Of a stretch of DNA of 64,000 nt, positions 1 to 8,083 are shown one piece after another. The DNA is taken from the NCBI RefSeq assembly GCF_013369385.1, contig NZ_SZTO01000005.1:124001-188000 (forward strand), given 5' to 3'. The notes beneath the pieces were generated by a model. The model made no database searches. It had not been told where the DNA came from and saw nothing but the letters and a program-made list of their open reading frames with translations. Origin of the DNA: Vibrio sp. 05-20-BW147 (GTDB taxonomy: Bacteria > Pseudomonadota > Gammaproteobacteria > Enterobacterales > Vibrionaceae). The position numbers and the translations under genes are program-made. The first letter of the stretch is position 1, and every line of letters begins with the position of its first letter.

Positions 1-1416
1 TTTGGTTCTTCCCATCATCTTATTTCTGGCCCAACGGCGGCACTTTCGGTGATTGTTTTTACCACGGTTAGCCAGTTCGCAGAGCCGAGCACACCGCTTT
101 ATATCCAGCTCTGTTTCACCTTGACCCTATGCGCAGGCGTTATTCAATTGCTGTTTGGTTTGCTGCGTTTTGGCGCAGTGGTGAATTTTGTGTCCCATTC
201 GGTGGTGCTGGGTTTTACCGCTGGGGCGGCGATTGTGATTGGCGTGAGCCAGTTAAAACACGTACTGGGTTTGCAGTACAGTTCTGGCGAAACCGCGATT
301 GAAAACTTGCTGCTGCTGGGGAGTAATGTTGTTCACTTTGATGCCAAAGAGCTGTCAGTCGGTATGGTCACCATCGTGGTGTGCGTAATGTGCAAACGAA
401 TCTGGCCGAAGCTCCCCCATATGCTACTAGCGACACTAGCCTCAATGGCTTTTGCCTTGTGGATGAATCACGCAGGATACCCAGTTTTGATGGTGAGCGA
501 GGTGAGCAGCCGTTCTCTCAGCCTCTCCTCGCCATTTGCTGGATTGAGCCATGTTGAACCCATGCTAGGAGGGATTGTCGCGGTGGCGATGCTCGGTTTA
601 GTCGAAGCGATTTCAATCAGCCGCTCAGTCGCGCTCAAATCACGTCAACCACTGGACAGCAACCAAGAGTTTGTTGGTCAAGGTCTCTCCAATATTGTGG
701 GATCGTTTTTCTCTTGTTACGTCTCTTCCGGTTCGTTTACGCGTAGTGGCGTTAACTACAGCAGTGGCGCGAAAACACCATTAGCGGCGGTATTTGCTGC
801 GCTTTTATTGTTGGTGATCATGCTGCTGTTTGCCCCTTATGCAGCCTACATTCCCATCGCGGGGATGGGCGGCTTACTCTTGGTGGTTGCCTGGTATTTA
901 GTCGATGTTCACCACATTACCACCATCGTCAAACACGACAAAAAGGAAGCGGTGGTATTGATTGCCACCTGTTTGGCGGCGCTGTTTCTTCATCTTGAAC
1001 TCTCCATCTATGTCGGCGTTGGCGCTTCGCTGTTTTTTTATCTACGTAAAACCTCGCGCCCAGCGATTGAACGGCTGAGTCATGATGAGCTGAACCTTGA
1101 ACAGCAGGACGACATTGCGGTAATCCGTATTAATGGCTCGATATTTTTTGGCTGCGTGCAATATCTTCATCAAGAGATGCAGAACGTCAGTGCTAAGCAT
1201 CTGATTATTCTCGGCCGAGGCATCAACTTTATTGATCACCTTGGGGTGCAAATGCTTGAAGACTATGTTTCTACCAGCGGTCGAACTGTCTATTTTTGTC
1301 GCTTTAAAGCCAACGCCAAAGCGTCCCTGCTAAAGGGGGCATCATCGGTTCGAGAAGAACATTTTTCCGAACGATTGACGCCGCTGTTAAATCAAATTTG
1401 TAAGAGGTCATTATGA
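1..1416 (+). CDS. SulP-family sulfate/anion permease with STAS domain (5' end outside window)
   Basis: The reading frame is open from base 1, so the N-terminus lies outside the window; 471 residues are visible. The first visible residues include SGPTAALS, a signature of SulP anion transporters just after the first helices. Many hydrophobic segments follow, then from about residue 370 a cytoplasmic STAS domain (IAVIRINGSIFFG and the later FIDHLGVQMLEDY helix). The family moves sulfate, bicarbonate or other anions across the inner membrane. A GTG at 49 could be mistaken for the start but lies inside the conserved family region. The stop overlaps the galE start by 4 bp (ATGA), so the two are probably translationally coupled. 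Next to polysaccharide-degrading enzymes, handling sulfate released from sulfated glycans is a reasonable inference; the substrate cannot be read from the sequence. Confidence 0.85.
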   Translation, partial: FGSSHHLISGPTAALSVIVFTTVSQFAEPSTPLYIQLCFTLTLCAGVIQLLFGLLRFGAVVNFVSHSVVLGFTAGAAIVIGVSQLKHVLGLQYSSGETAIENLLLLGSNVVHFDAKELSVGMVTIVVCVMCKRIWPKLPHMLLATLASMAFALWMNHAGYPVLMVSEVSSRSLSLSSPFAGLSHVEPMLGGIVAVAMLGLVEAISISRSVALKSRQPLDSNQEFVGQGLSNIVGSFFSCYVSSGSFTRSGVNYSSGAKTPLAAVFAALLLLVIMLLFAPYAAYIPIAGMGGLLLVVAWYLVDVHHITTIVKHDKKEAVVLIATCLAALFLHLELSIYVGVGASLFFYLRKTSRPAIERLSHDELNLEQQDDIAVIRINGSIFFGCVQYLHQEMQNVSAKHLIILGRGINFIDHLGVQMLEDYVSTSGRTVYFCRFKANAKASLLKGASSVREEHFSERLTPLLNQICKRSL

Positions 1417-2429
1417 AAGTACTTGTGACGGGGGGCTGTGGCTACATTGGCAGTCACGCTTGTGTCGCTTTGGTCCGCGCGGGGCATCAGCCGATCGTGC
1501 TGGATAACTTCAGCAACAGCCACCCCAATGTGGTGGCACGAATCGAAACGTTGATTGGTCAACCGTTGGTGGTGTATCAGGGCGACATTCGTGACCGACT
1601 GGTGCTGGATGCTATTTTTGATCAACACGAGATTGGCGCCGTGATGCATTTTGCTGGCTTAAAAGCGGTCGGGGAGTCGGTCGAAAAACCGCTGGAGTAT
1701 TACGACAACAACCTGACCGGGACGTTGAACTTGCTTGCCGCGATGCGTGTGGCGCATGTTCATCGGTTGATTTTCAGCTCATCGGCCACCGTTTATGGCG
1801 ACCCCAAAACCGTGCCCATTACGGAGGCGGCCCCAACGGGTGCCACCACCAATCCTTACGGCACCAGCAAACATATGGTGGAACGCTGCTTAAGCGATTT
1901 TTCCGCCGCCAACCCCGACTGGAGCATTACCTTACTGCGCTATTTTAACCCTATCGGTGCGCACCCCAGCGGCTTGATTGGCGAAGACCCGAGCGGCATA
2001 CCGAACAATCTGATGCCCTTCATTACTCAAGTGGCGATTGGTCGCCGTGAGAGATTGTCGATTTTTGGCGACGATTACCCAACAGCGGATGGCACCGGCG
2101 TGCGCGACTACATTCATGTGCAAGATCTGGTGGAAGGGCACGTGGCGGCACTGGAAAAGCGGGGGAATGTCCGCGGTCTGCACACTTACAATTTAGGCAC
2201 TGGAAATGGGGTGAGTGTGTTGCAGATGGTGGCCGCGATGAACCGAGTGTTGGGGCGCGAACTGCCAGTGCGCATTGAGCCACGCAGAGCCGGTGATATT
2301 GCCCAATGTTTTGCCCAAGCCGACAAGGCCGCGCAGGAACTGGGCTGGAAAGCACAGCACGATTTAACGGATATGGTTGAGCACAGTTGGCACTGGCAGC
2401 AGCGCAATCCAAACGGTTACCAATCTTAG
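1413..2429 (+). CDS. galE: UDP-glucose 4-epimerase
   Basis: 338 residues, the normal length for GalE. It interconverts UDP-galactose and UDP-glucose in the Leloir pathway using bound NAD. The N-terminal Rossmann motif [10 protein letters not shown], the SSSATVYG strand with catalytic Ser/Thr, and the YGTSK motif (YxxxK catalytic Tyr and Lys, about residues 149-153) are all present. The start overlaps the stop of the SulP gene. galT follows 16 bp after its stop, forming galET; galK and galM are not in the window. With the GH112 phosphorylase downstream, GalE would return UDP-Gal made from galactose-1-phosphate to UDP-Glc. Confidence 0.95.
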   Translation: MKVLVTGGCGYIGSHACVALVRAGHQPIVLDNFSNSHPNVVARIETLIGQPLVVYQGDIRDRLVLDAIFDQHEIGAVMHFAGLKAVGESVEKPLEYYDNNLTGTLNLLAAMRVAHVHRLIFSSSATVYGDPKTVPITEAAPTGATTNPYGTSKHMVERCLSDFSAANPDWSITLLRYFNPIGAHPSGLIGEDPSGIPNNLMPFITQVAIGRRERLSIFGDDYPTADGTGVRDYIHVQDLVEGHVAALEKRGNVRGLHTYNLGTGNGVSVLQMVAAMNRVLGRELPVRIEPRRAGDIAQCFAQADKAAQELGWKAQHDLTDMVEHSWHWQQRNPNGYQS

Positions 2430-2445
2430 TTTGAAAGGAAACAAT

Positions 2446-3507
2446 ATGTCTCACGCATTTGATGTCGCCGAGCATCCACATCGTCGTTATAACCCACTAA
2501 TGGGGGAATGGGTGCTGGTGTCACCACACCGAGCGAAAAGACCTTGGCAAGGTCAACAAGAAACCCTCAATGTTGAGTCATTGCCCAGCTATGAGAAAAC
2601 CTGTTTTTTGTGCCCGACCAACACGCGCATTAGCGGTGATGTCAACCCGGATTATAGAGGCACCTTTGTCTTTAAAAACGATTTTGCGGCGCTGACCGAG
2701 CACACGCCGGATTCTCCGGTGAGTGACGATCCGCTGTTCCAACTGCACAGCGCCAAAGGGGAGAGCCGAGTGATCTGTTTCTCACCGGATCACAGCCGCA
2801 CCTTGCCAGAACTGGCCCTGGAAGAAATTGAGCAAGTCATCACCACATGGATGACGCAAACGGAAGAGCTTGGCCAGCGTTACCCTTGGGTTCAGGTGTT
2901 TGAGAACAAAGGCGAAAGCATGGGCTGCTCTCAGCCCCATCCGCATGGGCAGATCTGGGCAAACAGCTTTATTCCCACCATTGTGGAGAAAAAAGATCAT
3001 CATCAGCAGCGTTATTTTGAACAGCATCGCTCTCCGTTATTACTCGACTACGTTGAGCGTGAGTTAGCAAGCGGTGAGCGCATCGTAGTAGAGAGTGAGT
3101 TTTGGGTAGCATTAGTACCGTATTGGGCGGCATGGCCATTTGAAACGCTGCTGTTACCGAAAGTGAAACTGAGCCGGTTGACCGAGCTGAGCGATGAGTT
3201 AAAAGCGGATCTTGCGAAAGTCATCAAACGGCTCACCATTAAATATGACAACCTTTTCCAGTGCTCTTTCCCTTATTCCATGGGCTGGCACGGCGCACCC
3301 TTTGTGGCCGGGGAGCCGGAAGCCTATTGGCAAGTGCACGCGAGTTTTCTCCCCCCTCTACTGCGTAGCGCAACGGTGCGCAAATTCATGGTGGGATACG
3401 AGATGTTGGCGGAAAGCCAACGCGATCTCACTCCAGAGCAAGCGGCGGAGCGCCTGCGCAATGCAGCCGACATTCACTACAAGCAAGGTCACGACAAGCA
3501 AAGTTAA
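2446..3507 (+). CDS. galT: Galactose-1-phosphate uridylyltransferase
   Basis: 353 residues (E. coli GalT has 348). It swaps UMP between UDP-glucose and galactose-1-phosphate. The HIT-family active site is visible as [15 protein letters not shown] (HPH with the nucleophilic His, about residues 165-170), with N-terminal Cys residues in the FLCPTN stretch typical of the metal site. The ATG at 2446 is preferred over an in-frame upstream GTG/ATG because AAGGAAA lies 6-7 bp upstream and family proteins begin near HPHRRYNPL. It follows galE directly. In bifidobacteria GalT and GalE complete the lacto-N-biose/galacto-N-biose pathway started by a GH112 phosphorylase, an arrangement echoed here. Confidence 0.95.
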   Translation: MSHAFDVAEHPHRRYNPLMGEWVLVSPHRAKRPWQGQQETLNVESLPSYEKTCFLCPTNTRISGDVNPDYRGTFVFKNDFAALTEHTPDSPVSDDPLFQLHSAKGESRVICFSPDHSRTLPELALEEIEQVITTWMTQTEELGQRYPWVQVFENKGESMGCSQPHPHGQIWANSFIPTIVEKKDHHQQRYFEQHRSPLLLDYVERELASGERIVVESEFWVALVPYWAAWPFETLLLPKVKLSRLTELSDELKADLAKVIKRLTIKYDNLFQCSFPYSMGWHGAPFVAGEPEAYWQVHASFLPPLLRSATVRKFMVGYEMLAESQRDLTPEQAAERLRNAADIHYKQGHDKQS

Positions 3508-3640
3508 TTTTTCGCGGGCAGATTATTTGCCGCGCAACGCGCAAAAAATTTTCGCCTGAGAATGGGTTGAAAAGTGGTTTTGATTTATTTGAAGAGGTTT
3601 TCTTCTTTTTGAAGGGAGCGGAATAAAAAGGAAAGGAATA

Positions 3641-4402
3641 ATGATTTTAGAGGCGTTCAATTTAGACGGTAAGGTGGCGCTTGTCACAGGGTGCAATACA
3701 GGTCTTGGTCAAGGCATGGCAGTCGCGCTGGCGCAAGCGGGTTGTGACATTGTTGGTGTGAACTACGCTGGGCCGGATGAAACCCCCGCATTGATAGAAG
3801 CCACAGGCCGCCGTTTTTACTCGATTGTGGCGGATCTCAGTGATGCCTCTGTGATTGCATCCGTTGTTGATCGTGCGGTTACCCAAGCAGGACGCATCGA
3901 TATTCTGGTCAACAACGCGGGCATTATCCGTCGTGAAGATGCGATCAACTTCAGTGAGCAAGATTGGGATGACGTAATGAACCTCAATGCCAAGAGCGTG
4001 TTCTTCTTAGCTCAAGCGGCGGCTCGCCAGTTTCAAGCGCAGCAGTCTGGCGGCAAGATCATCAACATCGCTTCGATGCTCTCGTTTCAAGGCGGCATTC
4101 GTGTTCCCTCGTATACCGCGTCGAAAAGTGCCGTGATGGGCATCACTCGTTTGCTGGCTAACGAGTGGGCATCACAGGGGATTAATGTCAACGCCATTGC
4201 TCCAGGCTATATGGCCACCAATAACACGGCGGCTCTCAGGGCTGATGCTGAACGCAATCAAGCGATTTTAGAACGCATTCCGGCGCAGCGTTGGGGATTA
4301 CCCAGTGATCTTGCTGGCCCTGTCGTGTTCTTGGCATCGTCCGCTTCTGACTACGTAAATGGTTACACCATCGCTGTTGATGGTGGTTGGTTAGCTCGTT
4401 AA
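3641..4402 (+). CDS. kduD: 2-dehydro-3-deoxy-D-gluconate 5-dehydrogenase (KduD-type SDR)
   Basis: 253 residues, a classical short-chain dehydrogenase. Cofactor motif TGCNTGLGQG near residue 12, NNAGI near 90, catalytic Ser in IASMLS and YTASK (YxxxK, about 157-161). KduD acts on the open-chain product of unsaturated uronic acids (4-deoxy-5-ketouronate after KduI) to give 2-keto-3-deoxygluconate. The next gene encodes a GH88 enzyme that releases such unsaturated uronates, which supports KduD over another SDR. A good Shine-Dalgarno (AAAGGAA) precedes the ATG. A Rho-independent terminator follows at 4416. Confidence 0.85.
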   Translation: MILEAFNLDGKVALVTGCNTGLGQGMAVALAQAGCDIVGVNYAGPDETPALIEATGRRFYSIVADLSDASVIASVVDRAVTQAGRIDILVNNAGIIRREDAINFSEQDWDDVMNLNAKSVFFLAQAAARQFQAQQSGGKIINIASMLSFQGGIRVPSYTASKSAVMGITRLLANEWASQGINVNAIAPGYMATNNTAALRADAERNQAILERIPAQRWGLPSDLAGPVVFLASSASDYVNGYTIAVDGGWLAR

Positions 4403-4415
4403 TGGGTTGCAAGAG

Positions 4416-4439
4416 AAAGCTGCCAGTCAGCTTTTTTTT
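4416..4439 (+). terminator. Rho-independent terminator after kduD
   Basis: A 7-bp perfect stem (AAAGCTG/CAGCTTT) with a 5-nt loop runs straight into a T tract. It separates kduD from the GH88 gene, so the latter probably has its own promoter in the AT-rich 140 bp that follow. Confidence 0.8.
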
Positions 4440-4580
4440 GAAATTAAAATTTAAATTGAAAAGGTGTTTTGAAAAATGTGAGCAATCTATGCGTTTATAT
4501 AAAACTATCACTGTAAACTATAGATATATCATTGAGCATAACACCCACTTTGCACGACAAAGGTTTTGAGAGATTTCGGT

Positions 4581-5750
4581 ATGAGTGAAGCGATCACGCT
4601 GCGTCCATTGCCAAGGGCGCTAGACGAAGAAAAAGTAGTCAACCATTTATCCACGGTGGTGGCAGCGATTAAACGAAACATTCCTAAGATCGGGGAACGC
4701 AACCCCAAGATCGGTACGGCGGACAATCAGTGGGAGTACTGTGGCCAGTTCGATTGGGTTTCTTCATTTTGGACAGGCGAGTTGTGGCTGTGCTATCAAA
4801 TGACGGCTGAGCAATCGTTCAAAAACAGCGCCAAGCTGCGTAAACGTTACTTTGCAGACATGCTGCTAGACCCGTTTTGGTTGGATCACGATCTGGGTTT
4901 CCAATACAGTTTGAGCTGCGTGGCGGACTACAAGCTGACTGGTGATGAAGAGTCGAAAATGATGGCGATTCGCGCGGCCGATCATCTGATTCATCGCTTT
5001 AGAAAAATTGGTGGTTACATTGTGGCGTGGAATGATACCCATCCGCTCGGTCCTGAAATTACGCAAGGCAAATCGATCATCGACTCGCTGCAAAATACCG
5101 CTTTGTTGTTCTGGGCATCGCAAGTGACCGGTTCTCCGGTTTATGCACAAGCGGCCACGCGCCACAGCGAAACCTTGGCGAAACACATTGTGCGTGAGGA
5201 TTTCTCCACCTATCACTCGTTTAACTTCCACCCTGTGACTCAGCAGCCAATCAAAGGCGAGACCTTCCAAGGTTTTGCGGATGATTCGTGCTGGGCGCGC
5301 GGCCAATCTTGGGCGATTCACGGCTTTGCACAAACCTATCTTTACACCAAAGATGAACAGTTTTTGACTCTGGCGAAAAAGCTCGCGCGCTATGCGGTAG
5401 AGCAGATCACCGATGATGGTGTTCCCGTATGGGATTACTCGTTGCCCGCGGATGAGATCCAGTACAAAGACAGCTCAGCCGGTGCGATTACCGCGGCGGG
5501 CTTGCTGCTGATTGCGCAGTGCATTGACGATGCCGAAGAGGCCAAACAATACCGCGATTGGGGCTTGTATCTACTGCAAGGCTTAATGCAGAGCTGCGAT
5601 TTAACCGCCGATGAGCAAGCCCTTGGGCTTTTGGCGCACGGCGCGTCGTTTGTCAAAGTGGGTTTGTGCGACAACATGTTGCCCTACGGCGATTACTACT
5701 ATCTAGAAGCCCTAATGCGCGCTAACGGCTACCAGAGCTTCTTCTGGTAA
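4581..5750 (+). CDS. Glycoside hydrolase family 88 unsaturated glucuronyl hydrolase
   Basis: 389 residues, the usual length for GH88 (UGL). The enzyme hydrates and splits the 4,5-unsaturated uronic acid from the non-reducing end of oligosaccharides made by polysaccharide lyases, in the cytoplasm (no signal peptide here). The two conserved Asp regions are visible: HDLGFQYSLSCVADYKLTGD near residue 104 and SIIDSLQNTALLFWAS near 168, with Trp-rich stretches expected for an (alpha/alpha)6 barrel. ATG 4581 is chosen over the in-frame TTG at 4566, which lacks spacing to a ribosome site. Between KduD and a PL8 lyase, chondroitin or hyaluronan unsaturated disaccharides are the likely substrates (inference). 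Confidence 0.88.
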   Translation: MSEAITLRPLPRALDEEKVVNHLSTVVAAIKRNIPKIGERNPKIGTADNQWEYCGQFDWVSSFWTGELWLCYQMTAEQSFKNSAKLRKRYFADMLLDPFWLDHDLGFQYSLSCVADYKLTGDEESKMMAIRAADHLIHRFRKIGGYIVAWNDTHPLGPEITQGKSIIDSLQNTALLFWASQVTGSPVYAQAATRHSETLAKHIVREDFSTYHSFNFHPVTQQPIKGETFQGFADDSCWARGQSWAIHGFAQTYLYTKDEQFLTLAKKLARYAVEQITDDGVPVWDYSLPADEIQYKDSSAGAITAAGLLLIAQCIDDAEEAKQYRDWGLYLLQGLMQSCDLTADEQALGLLAHGASFVKVGLCDNMLPYGDYYYLEALMRANGYQSFFW

Positions 5751-5816
5751 ACCGAACTCAATAACTCATTCGGGGGAGCCCTTTCCCCCGTCTATCCCAA
5801 CTTTTTGGAGCCTATC

Positions 5817-8003
5817 ATGACCCAATTTGCCTCTCGTAAAGGTCATATGACCCTGCCTGTTGAAGAAGGACAGGAAGACGTCGTGCTGGATTTATATCAG
5901 CGCTGGCAAGCCGATGCACTGCGCGATAGCGATGGTACAACCATGCCAGATTCATTGGCCGAGCAAGACAGCGATATCTATTCTGTGATGTGTTTGGTGC
6001 GTGCGGATCAAGCGTATGCCAATCAACATCCAGAATACCTACACCGTAAATACTTGATGTCATTCCCTGTCACCGCGATGAGTGATCGCGTGGCGATTTT
6101 TCCACTCGATGGTTACAGCAAAGACAAGTATGAACTGGACGATGACAGCGATCCAAAACAGTGGTGGGAAGTGCGAAATCGCACTTTGAACAAAGTGATC
6201 TCGACGGATAAGTGGACCTTTGACGCACAATATCAGCGTGTTGATATTGAAGATGCGATCCCGTATCACGAATACACCATCACTTTCATGGCGCGCCAAG
6301 TGTGGGACAGCGTGTCGATGTACAACGCGCTGACCAACGATTGGAAAGGGCCGCGCATCAAGAGCCTTGACCCGTACCACCCAGAATGTCGCGCGCATCT
6401 ATTGCAGCACTTTGCCCATTGGTTGGAGACGCACCCAAACACCACCGTGGTGCGTTTTACCACCTTCGCTTTCCTATTCGTGATCGATACCGGTGAGAAG
6501 AATCAAGACATCTATCGCGATTGGACCGGCTATGGCGAAACGGTTAGCCCACGCGCTTTAGAAGATTTTGAACAACGCTTTGGCTACAAGCTTTCTCCGG
6601 AAGACTTTGTTGATGCGGGTTACTACAACGGTACCTATAAAGTGCCTTCTCAGCAGTACCGCGATTGGATGACTTTCGTGCAAGACTTCGTGGTCGAATT
6701 TGCCGCCGAGTTGGTCAGCATGGCGCACCAAGCGGGCAAGAAAACCGCGATGTTCCAAGGCGATCACTGGATTGGCACTGAGCCATTTCTTGAGAGTTAT
6801 CAGAAGATTGGCATCGATATTAATGTTGGTGCGGTGGAAGATGGTGTGGCGCTGCGCCGTTTAACCGATTCCGGTGGTGATCAAATTCGTGAAGCACGTT
6901 TTTATCCCTATTTCTTCCCTGATGTGTTCCGCGAGGGCAACGATCCTGTGGTGGAATCGATGTCGAACTGGACCAAGATTCGTCGCGCGATGTTGCAAAA
7001 ACCGTTGGATCGCATTGGCTATGGCGGCTATTTGTCACTTGCAAACCAGTTCCCGCACTTTATCGACCATGTGACGGATATTTCTCGTCAGTTCGGTGAG
7101 TATCTCGACAATACGCAGCGCAGTGAATCGCAAAAATTGCCGGGCAAAGTGGCGGTGTTGAGTGCTTGGGGAACGGCGCGCAGTTGGCTGCAAAACCAAG
7201 CACGAGACCAGCGTTTTTACGTGCCACCACGCCCTGATGTGATGGAGCTGGTCGGCAATAACTTGCTGGAGTGTTTGTCTGGTCTGCCATTTGAGGTGGA
7301 GTTCATCAGCTTCGATGACATCGCTGAGAAGGGCATCGATCCGGACATCAAAGTGATCATTAACACCGGCGATGCCAACTCGGCTTGGAGTGGTGGCGAG
7401 TGTTGGGATGATCATAATGTCATCGTGAAACTGCGTCGGTTTGTCGCAGAAGGCGGCGGTCTACTTGGCGTGTCCGACCCTTCGGCGTGGCAAAAAAATG
7501 GCCGCTATTTCCAGTTGGGGGATGTGTTCGGGTTAGAGAAAGAGACCTCTTTGACCATGGGGCGCGTGGCGATGCCGTTGCAGATCGAAAAACATCACTA
7601 CCTCAGCCAATTTATTCAGGGTGATGAAGACTTTGGTAACCCAAGTTATGTGTACCCGCAAGCGCAAGACCTCACCGTTCTGGCTGCGCAAGGGCAACAT
7701 TTGGCGTTGACGGCGCGTGGCTATGGCTCCGGCCGCGCGGTGTACTTAGGGAATCTGCCATTTAGCATGGAAAATGCCCGCCTGTTGCAACACATTTTGT
7801 TGTGGCTAACGCAGCAGGAAGAAACGGCACATGCCTGGCTGTCCAATAACCCTTATGTTGACGTAGCGTTCTACCCGCAAACCAACAAAGCGACAGCGGT
7901 GAACTTTACCGATGAGACTCAGAAGGTGACGGTATTGAACACCGATGGTGAGCCACAATCGATAACGCTGAAACCCTATGAATGGCGTTGGTTCGATAAC
8001 TAA
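5817..8003 (+). CDS. GH112 1,3-beta-galactosyl-N-acetylhexosamine phosphorylase
   Basis: 728 residues, normal for GH112. The enzyme phosphorolyses Gal-beta-1,3-GalNAc (galacto-N-biose, the mucin core-1 disaccharide) and/or lacto-N-biose I to galactose-1-phosphate and the free N-acetylhexosamine, in the cytoplasm; no signal peptide is present. Family regions include the N-terminal MTLPVEEGQE, the TIM-barrel stretch VVRFTTFAFLFVIDTGEKNQD, MFQGDHWIGTEPF and a C-terminal glutamine-amidotransferase-like domain. A very similar Vibrio vulnificus enzyme has been characterised (recalled as VV2_1091). ATG 5817 has TTGGAG 6 bp upstream and is preferred to the TTG at 5805. galE and galT for use of Gal-1-P lie upstream; a NahK-like HexNAc kinase is not in the window. 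Confidence 0.92.
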   Translation: MTQFASRKGHMTLPVEEGQEDVVLDLYQRWQADALRDSDGTTMPDSLAEQDSDIYSVMCLVRADQAYANQHPEYLHRKYLMSFPVTAMSDRVAIFPLDGYSKDKYELDDDSDPKQWWEVRNRTLNKVISTDKWTFDAQYQRVDIEDAIPYHEYTITFMARQVWDSVSMYNALTNDWKGPRIKSLDPYHPECRAHLLQHFAHWLETHPNTTVVRFTTFAFLFVIDTGEKNQDIYRDWTGYGETVSPRALEDFEQRFGYKLSPEDFVDAGYYNGTYKVPSQQYRDWMTFVQDFVVEFAAELVSMAHQAGKKTAMFQGDHWIGTEPFLESYQKIGIDINVGAVEDGVALRRLTDSGGDQIREARFYPYFFPDVFREGNDPVVESMSNWTKIRRAMLQKPLDRIGYGGYLSLANQFPHFIDHVTDISRQFGEYLDNTQRSESQKLPGKVAVLSAWGTARSWLQNQARDQRFYVPPRPDVMELVGNNLLECLSGLPFEVEFISFDDIAEKGIDPDIKVIINTGDANSAWSGGECWDDHNVIVKLRRFVAEGGGLLGVSDPSAWQKNGRYFQLGDVFGLEKETSLTMGRVAMPLQIEKHHYLSQFIQGDEDFGNPSYVYPQAQDLTVLAAQGQHLALTARGYGSGRAVYLGNLPFSMENARLLQHILLWLTQQEETAHAWLSNNPYVDVAFYPQTNKATAVNFTDETQKVTVLNTDGEPQSITLKPYEWRWFDN

Positions 8004-8020
8004 ACCAAACAAAGAAGGTA

Positions 8021-8047
8021 GAAGGTGCTGTCAAAGCACCTTCTTTT
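8021..8047 (+). terminator. Rho-independent terminator after the GH112 gene
   Basis: Perfect 9-bp stem GAAGGTGCT/AGCACCTTC with a 5-nt loop followed by TTTTC. It lies between the phosphorylase and the PL8 gene and would reduce readthrough. Confidence 0.8.
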
Positions 8048-8083
8048 CATTCCGATAGACTCACCAAGGAGATGATTCGCATC

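Noticed and set aside
2023-2481. 152-residue minus-strand frame over galE-galT
   Set aside because: Opposite-strand shadow of clearly conserved genes; no ribosome site and no family motif.
5770-5793. Terminator between GH88 and GH112 genes
   Set aside because: CGGGGGA/TTCCCCCG forms a hairpin but no T run follows; it may be a processing or stabilising stem only.
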